This document shows, piece after piece, positions 35,501 to 49,800 of a stretch of DNA of 64,000 bases. Both the position numbers and the translations under genes were made by a program. This stretch comes from Tethya wilhelma (Eukaryota; Porifera; Demospongiae; Tethyida; Tethyidae), in NCBI GenBank assembly GCA_964030475.1, contig CAXIPT010000002.1:15552590-15616589 (forward strand). The letters are read 5' to 3'. The notes under the pieces are model-generated. The model worked only from the letters and a program-made list of their open reading frames with translations, searched no databases and had not been told where the DNA came from. Each line of letters begins with the position of its first letter. Position 1 is the stretch's first letter.

Positions 35501-38500
35501 ACAACAGCCTCTTGACCATGGGTCATGTGCTGAGGGTGAAGACATAGGCAAGCCAATGATAACATATTTCCCACATAATGTGGTACAACTGGCAGTACCT
35601 CTGGGTGAACACTGAGGGGTATTGGCTGCACAACGTTAGCAGCTGAGCTGGGAGCTTCCTGAGAGAATCTAGGGACTCCGATGTTTGTCTGGCTCCGGAG
35701 CTGAGGGACAGGTTGAGGGACAGACTGAGGGACAGGCTGAGAGACAGGTTGAGGGGGTGCCAGGAAAGGGGGAGGAATGACTTTCTTTCCATCCCACCTC
35801 CTGGCTCTCTTCAGTGAGAGCTTGATGAGGATCTCAAGGACAGCTCTGAGAAAGAAGGGAAAGGAGAGAGAGACAACACAAAATAACTCTAGTGATGACA
35901 AAATAGTGCATTTCTTGTTTGCAAAGAGAACTATGCTATTTTGTTAGCATTAGATGCACAACATCAGTACAACACAGCACTAAGAGACAACCAAGACGCT
36001 CACCGTGGATGAGGCTCACTCAACATTAACTCCATGATGTGACCATCAAAATAAGTGTCCAGTGATTCCCTACACAGAAAGAAATATACGCATGAAATAC
36101 TAAACACTACACACTAGTAAATGGAGCCTACCTGTTGGTGGCATCCATTGCTGGTCCTATCTCCTCACACAAAGCTCTCAGGCAGTCTACGTAAGCATAT
36201 CTATGAGACTCAGATTGCTGCAAAATGAAACAAAAGAACATGGCAGGAGTATATCCAAACTTGTTACCATGGACAACTTACTTGTGGTGAAAATTTTGTC
36301 CATGCATCAAGACACCTCTGGACAGTGAAGCCAACAGATGATTGGTACCTACAGTTGGAGGAAGTGTGAAGTCACAACCAGCCCCCACCATAACCTAGCT
36401 GTGCATGTCAGACTTACTCTTCACACAATGAGAAGCTAGCAGCAATGAACAGCTTCCCCAGGAGAGAGCAAAACATGTGACGTCTCCTTCCAGCATCAGT
36501 GGCATGGGACTCCTGAAAGAAACAGAGTACATTAAAATGTCACACTATAGCAAGGGAGAAGTTATGAAGCTGACAAAAGCACTCACTTCACTGGCTTCTC
36601 TAGCTTTCCTGTCCAACACTGACTGCAACAGTTGGAAGACACGATCACCAACAACAGCTTTGAGAAGAAAATACACAAATAAGCAGTATACATCCAAACA
36701 ATGGATCAGACCCTTACTGTTCACAACAGAGCTTAGAGCAGCTGTCACGAGGTCCAAGTTGACCTTGTCTGGTCTACTGCTGACTGTTTCCTCCACAATA
36801 TATGAGAAAACAACCTCCAATGGATGATGAGCAGTTGGTAGGTCCAAGAGAGTTTGAGCACTCTTACCTTAGAAAGAAAGGGGGAAAAAAAGAAAAGAAA
36901 AAGAATCTCAACTGACAATCACATAACATGATTTTGTCCCCTTGAGAACTGAAAACCAGAGGTACATCATAATAGCATGTCCAACTAATACATACCCTGC
37001 AAGATAGACTTCACTTTGAAACCAAATGCCTGCACATTTTCAGTAGACAAATTATTGAAATCCTACAGTTACAGACAAAGAGAAAGGAAAAGAAAGAACA
37101 AATCACACACACACAAACACACCATAGTGTGAACACTACTATGAGCAGGTCTATATACCTGTTTTAATTCCCTCTCGATGGTGAAAACTTGCCAGTTGGC
37201 TTCATTCAGTATCTCATCTTTGTTGAGTCCAGCTACAATAGATATAGGTTTGGTAGGAGCACCGGGAGGCTGAGGTGGAATAGATGCACTGCTAGAGATA
37301 GCATCATCTTGCTGAAACTGCACAGTGCGTGTTAAACGAAAGGAAAAAACAACAAAATATTATCACACTGCTGGCTTTCTGGCTATCAATCACCATCCCT
37401 ACCTGCTGCTGTGGTTGAGGCTCTGTTGGTCGGCGTCTGGAAATGCCTCTCCCACCAGGTGGCCTAGGCTGTCGCTGCACGACCTTTACACCCTTCATCG
37501 CCTGCACACTAGGTGACTTCTCGTGATCCCCTGACAACCAACTGCCACGCCCCATCCCTGTGCTCCCAGACCCTCTCTCCTGAGGGGGCCCCTCCCTCTC
37601 CTGATAATGGAGACCTCTTTCTTGAAAGTGTGGCTCTCTGTCAAGAAAGTCTTCCTTGTCCTGAGAATAAAATCCTCTGCCTGGTGAAACTTTCAGGGGC
37701 TCTTGGCTTCTGGAGCGATAGAACCCCCCTCCTCCTCCTCCTCCTCCTGCTGCTGCTGACTGATGGAAGTTCCCCCTTCTGTTACCTAATGCATTCCTGC
37801 GATAGTTACCCCTACGAGGCTGCTTCCTTGGGTACTTATGCTGATCTGAATGAGAGCAAATAAGACATTGAATCAGAACAAAGGTTAAATTAGCTAGCAC
37901 CTTAAGCTGGCTAGGGATAGCCAAGGCCTTACTTGCACTGTATATCTTGTCAGCAATCTCCAGTGTTTCCTGTAGATCTCCTGCCCTCAATGAACCAGCT
38001 GTGTGTCCACCAGCACCAGGCTTCGCAGGGGAGAGCTGTGGAGTGTTCTCAGAGCTCTCAGAATGAGTGCTGCATGGAATTGACAAGAACAAACACATCA
38101 CACATCTCTAGTGACAAAGTCCCAGTTTTTAGCTCTAGGAAGGAAAGCTTTCCACACTAAAGGTTGTAAAATTCACAGCAGGTAGTTACTCACCTAGGAG
38201 GCAAGAGAGAGTCATCCCACTCATCACTGCTACTCAGTGAGTCATCAGTGTCTTTCATCTGAAGTACATCATCCTTGCCAGCACCACTCTCAGCTGGATC
38301 AACTGCCACACTCACCACATCCTTTCTTTCATCACTAGGGACAGAGGCAGGAGCTTGTTTCGACTCGGACAGAACACCACCTTGGGATGTCTCCTCTTGC
38401 TTCTTCTGAGGAGGCTCAGCTACAGGAGTGACACTACCACTTCTACCTCCACCCTCACTCTCTCTCTCCTCTCCCTCATCCTCCACACCAGGTCCTGGCA

Positions 38501-39623
38501 CTGTCTCATCCTCCTTGCTGCCTCCAGCCAAGAACTGATGCTCAACCAACTTCTTCAAAAGAGGCACTACACAAAGAGGAGGCATGTCATCGTCACTAAC
38601 AGATGCCTGGCGGTCAACATCGGTCTTCCTGGTCTCACTGGGAGGAGCCTCAAGAGGAGTGTACGGAGTGTTACTGGGTGACAAAACTAGCGTTGGTGTC
38701 GGTCCACCATCACTGTGGTCCATACTGACACTCAACTCTCCTTGTGGTGCTGTGTCCGATGATGTGTTCTCTGGTGGTGGAGAGGGTTCCTCCGTGTGAT
38801 GCTCTTCACTAGAAGAATGTGGCTTTACAGGTTCTTTCTTCTTGTCTGTAATCAGATGATCAATGGTAGCTGGAGCAGCAGAGGAATACTGTACACAGGG
38901 AACATTGAATGAAAGATGGCAGTATGAGTATATTGCATTAAGAGAGGGACTAGACACTGAAATCACGTACTAATACAATTCCTTGATCCTTCAAAATTTC
39001 CCCAACAGACATCCAGTGATTCTCAAACCTACAATAAGGTTAAATGAAACTATCCATGCGCTATCATTAACAGATAGCTACCACAAAAGACAAAATATTG
39101 GGATTGGCAAAATTTCATGATTTGGTGGGGTGTTTCGGCAATAAAGCTTCCAGCAAGCCTAAATTCCATATGTGATTTGATACTGGCAATCCTTACCAAA
39201 ATACCAAATTTTTGTGCTACACTAATTATAGATGTAGACTGGCAGGACTTATAATTCTTCTCTTGATCCTTTTCTAGCCTCTTACAAGGCTCCTCCTTTA
39301 GTGCTAGAGCTATGGACTGGATCACATGAATGAGCTACTGTGGTCTAAACCACAGAGGTTGCCTCCACCTTTACATCACACAAGTGATATTTGAGACCAG
39401 GCTCTCTCCCTCCANCTAGATCCAATATTGAAGTCACTCGAGCTTCAAGTACTTTGGGTTGCTCTTGGACGGTAGTAGTACTGTCAGAGTGACGTGCGTG
39501 ACCGTTTGAAGACTTCGACAATGCACCTGCCATCGAGTCGGGAGTAGAAAAACCTGGTATCTTTCCACCTGAAGGTGGTGTTGGTTCACGCAATAGACCT
39601 CTACCTCTTCCACTGCGTGACAT
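31139..39623 (-). CDS. MIF4G/HEAT-like protein with RG-rich, acidic and CCHC segments
   Basis: A minus-strand gene of about 19 exons. The N-terminus (start 39623, MSRSGRGRGLL) is followed by FENHWMSVGEILKDQ, a long acidic Ser/Pro/Glu region (38888-38194), an Arg/Gly-rich region with GGGGGGG and RRGNYRRN (37850-37400), and NEANWQVFTIERELKQ. A helical region (about 37063-35820) contains RVFQLLQSVLDRKARE, RRRHMFCSLLGKLFIAA and LEILIKLSLKRARRWDG; its spacing resembles the MIF4G fold of eIF4G, PAIP1 and CTIF. A Pro/Gln-rich region and a last exon with CLLCGSNSHTTPSC, a zinc-knuckle-like CxxC-H-C, follow. A role in translation or mRNA control is likely from this mix, but the family is not certain. 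Exon 1 is cut by the N at 39415, and the penultimate exon is present twice through the false overlap. Confidence 0.65.
31376..33477. repeat. Contig-end overlap: 31376-32426 equals 32429-33477
   Basis: About 1,050 bases occur twice, joined by the N at 32428. The only clear difference is one CA unit in the microsatellite (31441-31490 versus 32492-32539). The reading frame of the exon (about 730 bases) is identical in both. This is unmerged assembly overlap; one copy should be removed. Confidence 0.92.
33909..34532. mobile_element. Non-autonomous MULE-like transposon, 624 bp
   Basis: Terminal inverted repeats of at least 64 bp, starting AGTCTAGTCCTAGACCCC and ending with the complement, with one mismatch. 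The flanks carry an 11-bp duplication AGTACATAACT (33898-33908 and 34533-34543). No coding sequence. Long inverted repeats with a 9-11-bp duplication are typical of Mutator-like elements. It is in an intron of the MIF4G-like gene. Confidence 0.85.
39415..39415. other. Single-N join inside exon 1 of the MIF4G-like gene
   Basis: The frame reaches ARVTSILDL just before the N; the donor of exon 1 is not visible. No flanking duplication is seen here. Confidence 0.7.
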
Positions 39624-40891
39624 AAGCATCCAAAAAGTTCTCTTGTTCTCAAAAAAATTTTACCACGCGGCGCGGCTAGGTCCAACACATAATTTTTCCG
39701 GTTCAGTAGCTGCAACGACCCTTTTCCATGAAAATCTCACGACTACAATTTGCCGACTAGCGGCACATGCAGCAGCCTGAGAAAGCTGACAATAAAGTGA
39801 TAGTATAGCAAAGCTGTCCGCGACTAGAGCTAGCAACTACTAACTCTTTCTTTCTCTCTGAGTGCGCTCTGTTTCTTGACAAATCATAAAATGAGGCACG
39901 TGGTCTAGATCTTGTTTGCGCATGCGTGATAAATGCACGTGTTGTCTTGGATCTACGGTACGGTACGGAGAGCTGAACTTTCTGTGGCTAGAAAGAAAAC
40001 CCTCGAGAAAACCCACTGGAAAGATAAGGTGAGCTAGCTACTCAGATCACCTATGTGCAATTAATTACTTACTTTTTACGTTTCAATTTTAGTCGCAAAT
40101 CTGCTAAAAGCTGGAAAACGTAGTCATTCACGTGCAGTTTCAAACTGTGCATGTGGTTCTTGAAATATAAATTTATGAAAAAGAAACCCACTAAACGTAA
40201 GAACACGAGTGACGACGGATCAGTTGTCTGTTCATATACCTGTGGTTTATTGTTCGGGTTTTTTTGTAGTTCTTTGCTGAAGATAACTTGTTTTTTGTTT
40301 GTAAAGTAAAAATTTCGAGTCTATAAAAAAAAAAAAGAGGTAAATTGGTGGTAAATCAGCTGTTTGAAATTTCTCTTTGTATACAATTTGTCTAGGTACT
40401 GTGGAACAACTGTAACTCAGATCATACAGATGTCAAAATCTGAGAATAGGTAAAGTTCAAGAGCTCAGTTTGACACACTAGGGCATGCTTATATAGGTCA
40501 TTGAACGTAATTATAATTTATTATAACACTGTTTTTGCTACTAAAATTTTTTAAACAAAGTGTCTAGAGAACCGGTAGTCCGTAAACTTTTCCATTGATT
40601 TTTGTATCCACAGATTATAGTATCCGGATTTACCGGCACTCTAGCGGCATGGGACTAGAGTGCCGGTTCCATTGACTACCATATATTTAGCTTAGTATAC
40701 TACCCGGCTCTCTAGCCACTGCCTTTTTTAAAGTTGTCAGTTTCTTCCTGTGTTCCATGTTCACATAATAGCCCCATATATTGCACATTTGTCAACAAAA
40801 AACATAAAATGTCAGTTTATTTAGTGAAAAACACCACTTAGGGGATGTCGACACAGTTCTTTCAAAAATTGTATCATTGTTACTGCAGAGC
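39624..40891. promoter_or_regulatory. Shared upstream region of two divergent genes
   Basis: The MIF4G-like gene starts leftward at 39623 and the PIN-helicase gene has its first coding exon at 40892. A non-coding first exon of the latter may end at 40028 (AAGATAAG then GTGAGC). A hairpin around 40633-40667 (CCGGCACTCTAG and CTAGAGTGCCGG) is the only other structure noted. Confidence 0.45.
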
Positions 40892-43800
40892 ATGACAAGT
40901 TTGTTGAGGCACATCTTGGAGAATCCAAGTTGTAGAAAAGTAGTGGAACTACAAGCGATTGCTCAAGAAGTCCAAGACTCCACTGGGAAGAAAGCAAAAC
41001 TTCTCTGTGATTATCACTCCGTTCTGAAATGGCTGCTATCAAGCTTTGACCAAGCTCCAGTGAAGTCAGGCCAGCTCTCTCCATACTGTATCCTCTGTAG
41101 TGGCAATATACACGAGTATGGCCAAAGAGTCAAGAATTTCGTGAACATTCTTGCAGGTATCCTCCAAATAGAATACTGTTTTGCCCTGTTCTTGTTTACG
41201 ATGTAAAGAGTGGCATAATGTATAGCTGGGCTTGTATTCTTAGTGTTTTTATGTTTGCGGATATTTTGTCACTTCTTGTCATTAGTTATACTTAGGGTCA
41301 TGTTTGTGACCTGTCGTTGTAGCCCAAACTTGTCTGTCCATGACTTGTAGCGAGGCTTTTGTGCATACTTCACAGCTTTCTGGTTATGATTGCCAAGATT
41401 AAAGAATATCTCAGTCTATCGTTGAGGCTGAAATCATATCTTGTTGATTCTTATATCTGATACTGGAGTGAGGACTAGAATTTGTGCCAGTATTGATAGC
41501 TTGGGTTTGTTGTTTTTTTTTGTACTAATCTTATCTCATTTGCACTTAGCACATGAATAGTCTAATTATTGTGGGTTTCACAAATTTATCAATGTAGACC
41601 AGCTGCAGCGTGGGCTACATGGATATAGAGTAGAACCTTGGTTTTCCGGACCTTGTTTATCCAGAACCTCGATTGTCCAGAACCTCGATTGTCCGGATCG
41701 AGCTGGAAGGTCAAAATTCGGTTAATTAGAACAAAATTTTATAGACTCCACCTACTCTTCCAGCTTGACGCTTGCATGTATCAGCCTAAATTCGAGTGAT
41801 TTAAGTCCAAACGAAGAAAAATACAATCAACCAGTGTTGTGACATGCTAGATAGTAAGAAAAACTATCGTGGCTACTGCTAGTGCTGCTAGATACCAGTA
41901 TAAATTCATCATTTTGATTATCTGGACTTTTCGCTTATCTGGCAGGCTTCTGGTACTAAGGTGTCCGGATAACCAAGGTTCTACTGTATCTAGAGAGTTG
42001 ACTGAGATCATGTCACAGTGTAAAAGCAAGCCATTATGTTGCCAGAGAAGCAGACCTCTTGACTGTTGGTGTCCAGGAGGGTGATGAGCTAATCTTTCAT
42101 GAATGAAGTCTCGTGAAGATAACAGAGTTTGTTCTTAGTGATGCCATAACTGTCAGCCTTACATAGTAGAGGCTTCTGGTGTTTGGGTTGTGTTAAATTT
42201 ACTCCTGGGCACTCTTTTTTTTTTTTTTTCTTGTTGCTAGGGATGCATTCAGTGTGTATTGCATCATGCTCATAATTTTATTATGGTCACTAGTAGAGAC
42301 TCCATAGTCTACCTCCATATGTACTGACTTTGTACTGTAATTTAATACCTTGACTGAATTGAGTGTATTCCTACATTGATTCTGCCAAGTGTTGCACATG
42401 GTGAGAGTTACAGTAGTTGATCTATGTGTCATTCTAGCTCCAGGGCAAAGTGGAAGGTACTTCCAAGTTCATGATAAATAAATATGACTGATTGATGTGT
42501 AGAATCTTGCAAAATTGTACTGAGATTTGAGGGTTTTGTGCTTCTCAGGCTGAGTGCTAAGCTTTGAGACCCAGCCCATTGATCATGCCCAGTCTGAATA
42601 TGTGTGGTATGTGTCGTCCAGAGTTGTAGTTGGGCTTGGAACTACACGTTTAATTAGGATCCTGTCAATTTTTTTGACTTTCTGAATATCAGCACTGATT
42701 GGTGGTTCATACAAACTATCAGTGTTCCATCAAGTGACTCTGTAACTACATAGATGCTCCAGCTTAAGGTTACGGGGTACAAAGTGCAAAATCACGGATA
42801 TGAATAATTCATAAGCACAAAAAATCTACCAAAATCTAGCAACAGAACTGTATGATCAAAGCTCTTTCTATTCAGAAGCACAGTAGTAGTCAGTTTGTTC
42901 TTGGAAAGTAGATAATCTAGTTTTCGTAGCTTTTCTGTCGAGTGCTACAGTGAACTACGGCCAAAATAAATTTTCTGCGTCAGTTTTTTCCAAGCAGCAT
43001 GGCTGCGCTATCCAGAACGCTAAATCATAGAAAACCTACCTTGGTTTTGCAGGGCCTGACATCAAGATTTTCTTTCTACTTCAAATACGAAAAGTTTTAT
43101 GGAGCTAAAAAGCGCTCTAGGCAGCTGTCAGGCAGCAAACTGCGGCAACCTGGACGATTCAATTGCTTCTTTTCGAGAAAACTCTCTGTCTGGCCCTTCT
43201 CTGTTGACAGAACGGTAAGATGACCGCCCATATCCGGTTTGATTTTAGCCAGCTTTGCAAAAATTGACGCAAAAAATTATTTCTCTACTTCCGCATCTAA
43301 AATAACTAGCTTGTGCTAATTAGCATATTCATGAGGTAACTGTACCCCGTAACCTTAAGGTTACAGGGTACATTCTGTTATGAATATTTAATGAGCAAGA
43401 ATAAAAAGTTTCTTTTTGGCAAATTACTGCAGCAATTCCCTGCCAAATTTTAAACAACAGCTTAGACAGTTATTCTTTTTAACTTTCAGGCCTAAACAGC
43501 GAAAAGACAACCTCAGCAGGCTTACTACGCTCAGAGATACCAACAGAAAGAGTAGCCAAAAATTTTTGGCGTCAGTTTATTTCAAGAGGCAACGTTCTAG
43601 ATCGAGTATGGAAGCGTTAGACGCTTATTTCCAACTGCCTGCATGGCCAGATCTATTCGGTTGGCTTCTCTTTCTTATAGTTTGAAAAAAATGGTAGCTC
43701 AAACTTACTTCTTGTCGTGATTCTGCAGCAGAAGCGAAGACAAAAGCTGCCGTTTCTCTGTCGTTGAACGTGCTGTCAACTTTCTTTTTAGATCTGGCCC

Positions 43801-46800
43801 TGCCCACATACAATCCCGTTAAAAAGAGCCACTTTATACGGTCACACGCGGAATACTTTGGAAAAAAACTGACGCCAAAAAATCATGCCAACGGTTTTGC
43901 ACAGGTTGCGGTTTGCTCCGCACTAAAATAACTACGCGTGCTCATTAACATATTCATGAGCAAACGGTAGCCCGTAACCTTAACGGTGGATTTTCTGAGA
44001 TTTTTCTTCCTTCAGCTATTCCAATACATTTGAGTTTTACCAGGTTAATGTGTGATACTGTAACTGTCACTGTCACTGTGAATGGTCTTCTTGAGCTTGG
44101 TAGAATGGCATTGCCTGGTTGCACGAGTCTCAGTACACATATGGTCTACTCTTTTACTCATGTTTAGTATACATACTATAATATGATATGCTGAGTTGAG
44201 GATCGTGGTGTGACCACCTGCTTTCATTTGAAATTTAACACACAATCTCAAAAGGAGGTTGCAGACAAGTAATTAAAGATGCTGAGTTAGAGATATTCTT
44301 TTCCTGGTTGCTTAAGATTGTGATTTTTTTCTGCTGATCTAAAATAATACATTACACAGAGAGAAATGGTTGAGCAGGCAACATTAGTCGCATTGTGTGC
44401 TTGCAACTTCCTCTAACAAACTATTTTCAGACAAAAATGTATACTGGAATAGCTACACTTAGTCTTGTCAATAACCAAAGGGTCATAACTTATCTTATTG
44501 TCATACTCTCATCGTAGGTATTGGTGTTGTGCCTGTTTTTTTCATTGCTGGACCTCCTGGCTCCAATGTTGAAGAGTTCAAAACAAAGTATGAACTCTAC
44601 AAGATGGAAGTTGAACAAGCTATCGAGCATTCTGCTCTACTGCAGCAGATCACTGCTGGTTACAGAGACCTCCTACAAGCTGAGTGGAGGATGGATGATG
44701 TCGCTGTGTCACAGGTCAAGGCGACCTTGAGGGCATCAGGGTCACATGTGGTCCAGTGCCTTGGAGAGACCGATCACTACATCATTGACTATCTCCGTTC
44801 TCACGAAGAAGCATTGGGTGTGCTCTCTTACAACACCGACTTTGCCATTGCCCAAGGGTCTGTGTTGTTCTTGCCAGAGCTATTTGGACTGCGTGTCAAT
44901 TCACGTCACTTGACAGCCATCAAGGGAGGTATTGTGTCCGAGATGGTTACTCCACTACAGCTGTCCAGTTCCCTTCTAATCTCTGAGAGACACCTTGCCG
45001 ATTTAGCCATTCTCTGTGGAAACAACAACACCAAGCTGTTCAACCACACTCTTTTAGGAGCCATCGGACTGGGCAACCCCAAAGTAGAGACTGTTGCCAA
45101 GTGGTTCCAAACTAGGGAGGATGTACCAGAACCTTGTCTTGTTAATGTTGTGAAAGAAACCCCCACCCACACTGCTTTACTCAAGCATAGCTACTGTCTT
45201 TACAGCATTAATGCTGAGAAAGAAGCTCCTCTACTATCAAAGTTAGGAAGTCTTGTGGAAGTAGTTGAAGAGAAAGTGAAAGAAGGTTCCATGCCACCTT
45301 CTCTGGTGTCCATAGCCAATGGGTTCTACTGGAGGTCTGTGACAGTAGAACCAGCTAATGTTGGCAACCCAAGTATCCAGGACACTACTGTTGTCTTAAG
45401 GAAGACTCTCTACGCCCTGATGGGACTTAAACAAGTCACAGAGCATGGCCGTTCAGGTTCTACCAGATTCACAACCATTCCAGTGCCCGTCAGGTTTGCT
45501 GTGGAGAGTGGTGAGCAGCAACTGGCTTCACTGGAATCACTGAACCTCACCGAGAAGCTTTCTATCCTGTTTCACCTTGTTGTCAACCAAAAGAAACTAC
45601 TCCGATCGTTCAATCTTCTTGACCTGCTGACCGTTGCCTGCAAGAAGAGTTGTATTTGGAAGGACAGCATCTCGATATCTGGTGTTCTCATCTGTGCTTC
45701 ACTGGTTTTCATTCAGCACATCAACCACCTCATGAAGTCTGGTTCCAGAGTGAACATTGGAGAGACTGATGCTCTTCTTATCTCCTGTCTGCTGTGTGCT
45801 TCCGATGTACCACCTTTACCCTACCCTCGGTTGCCTACCTCCCGTGCCGTGACCGTCAGCTCGTGGTTCACTCATGTCTTGGACCAGGTGTACCTCCTGG
45901 CATCGTACCTTGGCCTTCAAGAGGAGCTCCCTGCACCTGCCAGTGTCTTCTCCTCTCTTGCCTACTTCCACTTCCGTGATGCTGCCTTCATGGTGTGTGA
46001 AGAAGGTGTCACTCCATCGCTGAATGCGAAGAGGTTCTTCGATAGTGTTTTTGACCTGGAACCAGTGCTACATCTGAGAGCCATTCTCCTCAATAAGCTA
46101 AAGGACTCGGACTTGAGTCAAATTTTTAAGCTCTTTGATTCATCTCTGAAAGCGGTTTCCACGTGCAAAGACATCCTGGGTCCTCCACTCTCGATAGAGG
46201 GCAGCACTGATGCCCTGCAGACTGAGAGAAGTGATGATTTCACACTAGAGAGTGAACTCTGTCATCAGAACACCTCACTCAACAGTAGCTCTGATGGCTC
46301 TGTGGAGTACAATGAGATGTCTTCCACTCAAGAGTGCCATGTGTCTGAAGAAGACCTCTACTTCTCTCAACAGAACCCCTTGGAAGAAGATCGTGACAAC
46401 CTTGAAATGGATTGCATGGACACTTCTTTCAGCTATGGTGTTCCACTAGCAGATACAAACATATGTGTGAGCGGGGACACTCCAACTACAGCAGCAACAG
46501 ACACCCCCCTCCTCTCCCGGGATGTTCAGCCATCTCAGGCTCCCTCCACTTCGAAAGGCAAGGATCCATCATCCCTCCAAACAGAGCTACCTGTGATGTC
46601 TCATCGGGAGAATATCTTGGGGCTAATTGATAAGCACAAGGTCGTGTGTATTGCCGGTGAGACAGGCTGCGGAAAGTCCACCAAGATCCCTCAGTTCATT
46701 CTGGACGAGTCCATGGGCAAGGAGCCGAGAGAAGCAGTTAGGATCCTCATCACTCAGCCTCGTCGTGTGGCAGCCATCAGGCTGGCGGAGCGAGTTGCCG

Positions 46801-49800
46801 AGGAGCGGAAGGAACGTGTTGGAAAGACCGTTGGCTACAGCATCGGAGGAGAGAGGAACCGGTCCTCTAGCACCCCAATCACCTACTGCACCATAGGCTA
46901 CTTACTTCAGGTAGGAGACTCACAGTTACTGTGCATGTATGGTTTGTAATGTGCGCCTGTGTGTTTGAATTCCTCTACATATTTAGATCTCAGTTTATTT
47001 TGCATATGAAATACACTCTGTGTTTTACATTGATAGTAGTAGTAGTATTTTCACCCTAGCTTACCAGTGCAAGTATGTGAATGTAGTCACAACTTTGTAT
47101 AGTTGTTGAGTGTACAAAAATTTATTTCTAACTTAATACAGAGAGTTATTATTATAAATATAAATTGTTGTTGATTGTTGTTCTTCTTCTCTTCCTCCCC
47201 CTCTGTCTCCAGTCGTTGGTTCACAACCCCAGCGTCATCCACAAGTACACCCACATCATCCTGGATGAGATCCATGAGCGCTCCATCGATGCTGACTTCA
47301 CTCTCCTCGTGGTGAGGAAGCTCATGCTGGAGACTGACAACCTCAAGATCATCATCATGTCCGCCACGCTTCAAGGAGATCTTCTTGTGGATTATTTTGA
47401 GAGAGTCATGGACTGTGCCGACGTTTCCTCTCCGTACTTTGTTGGTGCCAAACGCTTCCCTGTTGAGAGTTTGTGTATCGATGAGCTCCACACCCTGGTG
47501 GATGATGGTCCCAAGACTGTCTGGGATCCATGTCAACTGGTAGCTACACGAAAACTGAAGCAGCTCATCAGCCACCAACCAAAGGAGTCGCTGAAAGGAG
47601 CGATGTCCAAGACTCCACGGATCTCAGACTTTGCTGAGTGTGTGTGTACACAACTAGTCATCTCACAAGCTAATCTTGGCGAATCCATTCTCATTTTCCT
47701 CCCTGGAATTGCTGAAATATCCTCTTACTTTGAGAGGCTGAGCCTACATCTCGTGTCTGAAGATGTTGATGGCCACTTCTCTCTCTTCATCCTTCACTCC
47801 CAGATTCCCTTTGATGACCAGAAGCAGGCCTTCCAAGCCCCGCCCCCTAACAAGGTCCATGTCATCTTGGCCACCAACATAGCCGAGAGCTCCATCACTC
47901 TCCCTAACCTGAGGATGGTCATCAACTTTGGGATTTACCGACAGATGCAGTATGACCCCAAGCGCCACATGTCGTGTCTAGTGAAGAGGTGGTGCTCCCA
48001 GGCCTCCTGTGCCCAGCGGGCCGGGAGAGCTGGTCGTGTCTTTGAAGGTACCGCTGTCCATCTGTTCTCACGACGATTCTATCAGGTGGTTCTGTCTGAA
48101 CACGACCCACCTGAGATCTTGACTGCTCCCATTGCGAAGCTAGTGCTTCAGGCGAAACAGATTGGCAACAAACTAGGCATTCCTTCGCCATCTGATTTCC
48201 TCTCTCTCGCCATCGAGCCACCCTCGCTGGAACAGATGGAGATAGCTCTCAAGGACCTTGCCAGCCTCGGGGCCATCGTCAGTGTCCCTGGTCAGCCGGT
48301 CACAGAGGATGCTGAGATCACCCTCCTGGGCCACTTCAGCCTCTCCCTCCCCATCGAGCTCCTCCTCTGTCGGCTGGTCTTCTTTGGGGTTCTCTTTGGT
48401 GTCCCAGCCGATGCCATCGTGATGTCCGCCGCCATGTCTTTGTCTCAGGATGTCTTCCTGCTGCCAACACTGGCCCAAGGAGCAAAGAGTGAGGAGCAAT
48501 TTCGTTCCTTTCTTAGTCAAAGTCTCGATAGTCGTGTTGAGTTTGACGGCGGCCACTTTAGCGACCACATTCTCGTTAGAAACATGTTCATGAAGTGGAT
48601 TGAGTATCGGAACTCACATTGTGATGTCACACACTCAAAGTATGCTCTCGTGCGTCAGTTCTGCAGTGCCCATGTTGTGAGGTGGGAGCGACTGCTCCAG
48701 TTGGAGTGCACTATAGCTGACATCGCCACTCGTGTCTCATCGCTGGTCCCTCTGGAGTATCGGCTCCACGAGGAGCTCACTGCTCTCTCTTCGATCACCC
48801 ACTACCACCAAGGTCTCCACTACTTCTCTCCCAAGGAACCTGCCAGTGAGTCTGGTCCCAGAGCATCAAATGTTCAGCTCCACTTTTGTGAAGATGTTGT
48901 TACGCTCAAAGCTCTACTAGTGGCTGCCTTCTCCCACCAGCTCATGATAGGATACAGAGATATTGAAGCTCCTTGCATAAAAGATGCCGACTCAGCAGTC
49001 AAAGTTGTGAACACCATGCAGAGGATTGGAATTGACAGTTCGCAGACCCTTTTGATAAAGACCCAGAAAGTGTCCATGCCTCGTCAACTGCATCAATTGG
49101 CGAAAAGAGTTGTTCCTCACAGAGAGTTTGACGTCAGACTGGCGGTGGATGGCCGATGTTACTTCCTCCACTTCCTCCCTCAGTTCCTCAACAACCCCAG
49201 GACAGAGCTAATGAGGACACAGGCTGAAGCAAGAGGGGAGTTTGTCTCGCGTCTGGAGACCACTTCTCATAAGATATGGCAGCGATTCCACAGTGAAGCA
49301 TCGGTGTCCACACGCAAGCCTTCTAAGGATTTGTATCTCTTCTGGCAGTTTGGTGAGCGCCGCCCTCAATGGAAGGTGGAGGGTGTGGATGTCCAGTGTA
49401 GCAGACCACAGCACCCCCTGGCTGTGTCCTGGAGCCAGCTGAGTACCTTGAGGGAAAAGGTAATGCCTTTGACCTGGAGAAATCCCACTGGTTTCTTGTG
49501 TGAATTTGATTTGAGTCCAACCCAGAGCGGCCCACTCCTTGGGGTGGCATCTATTTTGGAAGGACGTGAGTATCGAAGCTATGTTACCGCCAAAGGTGTC
49601 ACTGTTCTTCCCAGGCTCTCAAACAGCCCCGTAGCGTTGCTAATGGCACTGGCATTCCAGTCTCACTCGACAGACGTGTATCTCCTCTCCAACTGTTCAG
49701 AAGAGAAGGTTGTAGGAATGAGGATCAACTCCTGTCGTATTGAATTCCCAGAATCATGTTCATTGAGTCTGGATGACCTGCTGAGGATCAATGTCCTGCG

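Noticed and set aside
42999..43685. Open frames in the TTAA elements
   Set aside because: Frames lie inside non-autonomous elements between inverted arms and show no transposase motifs.
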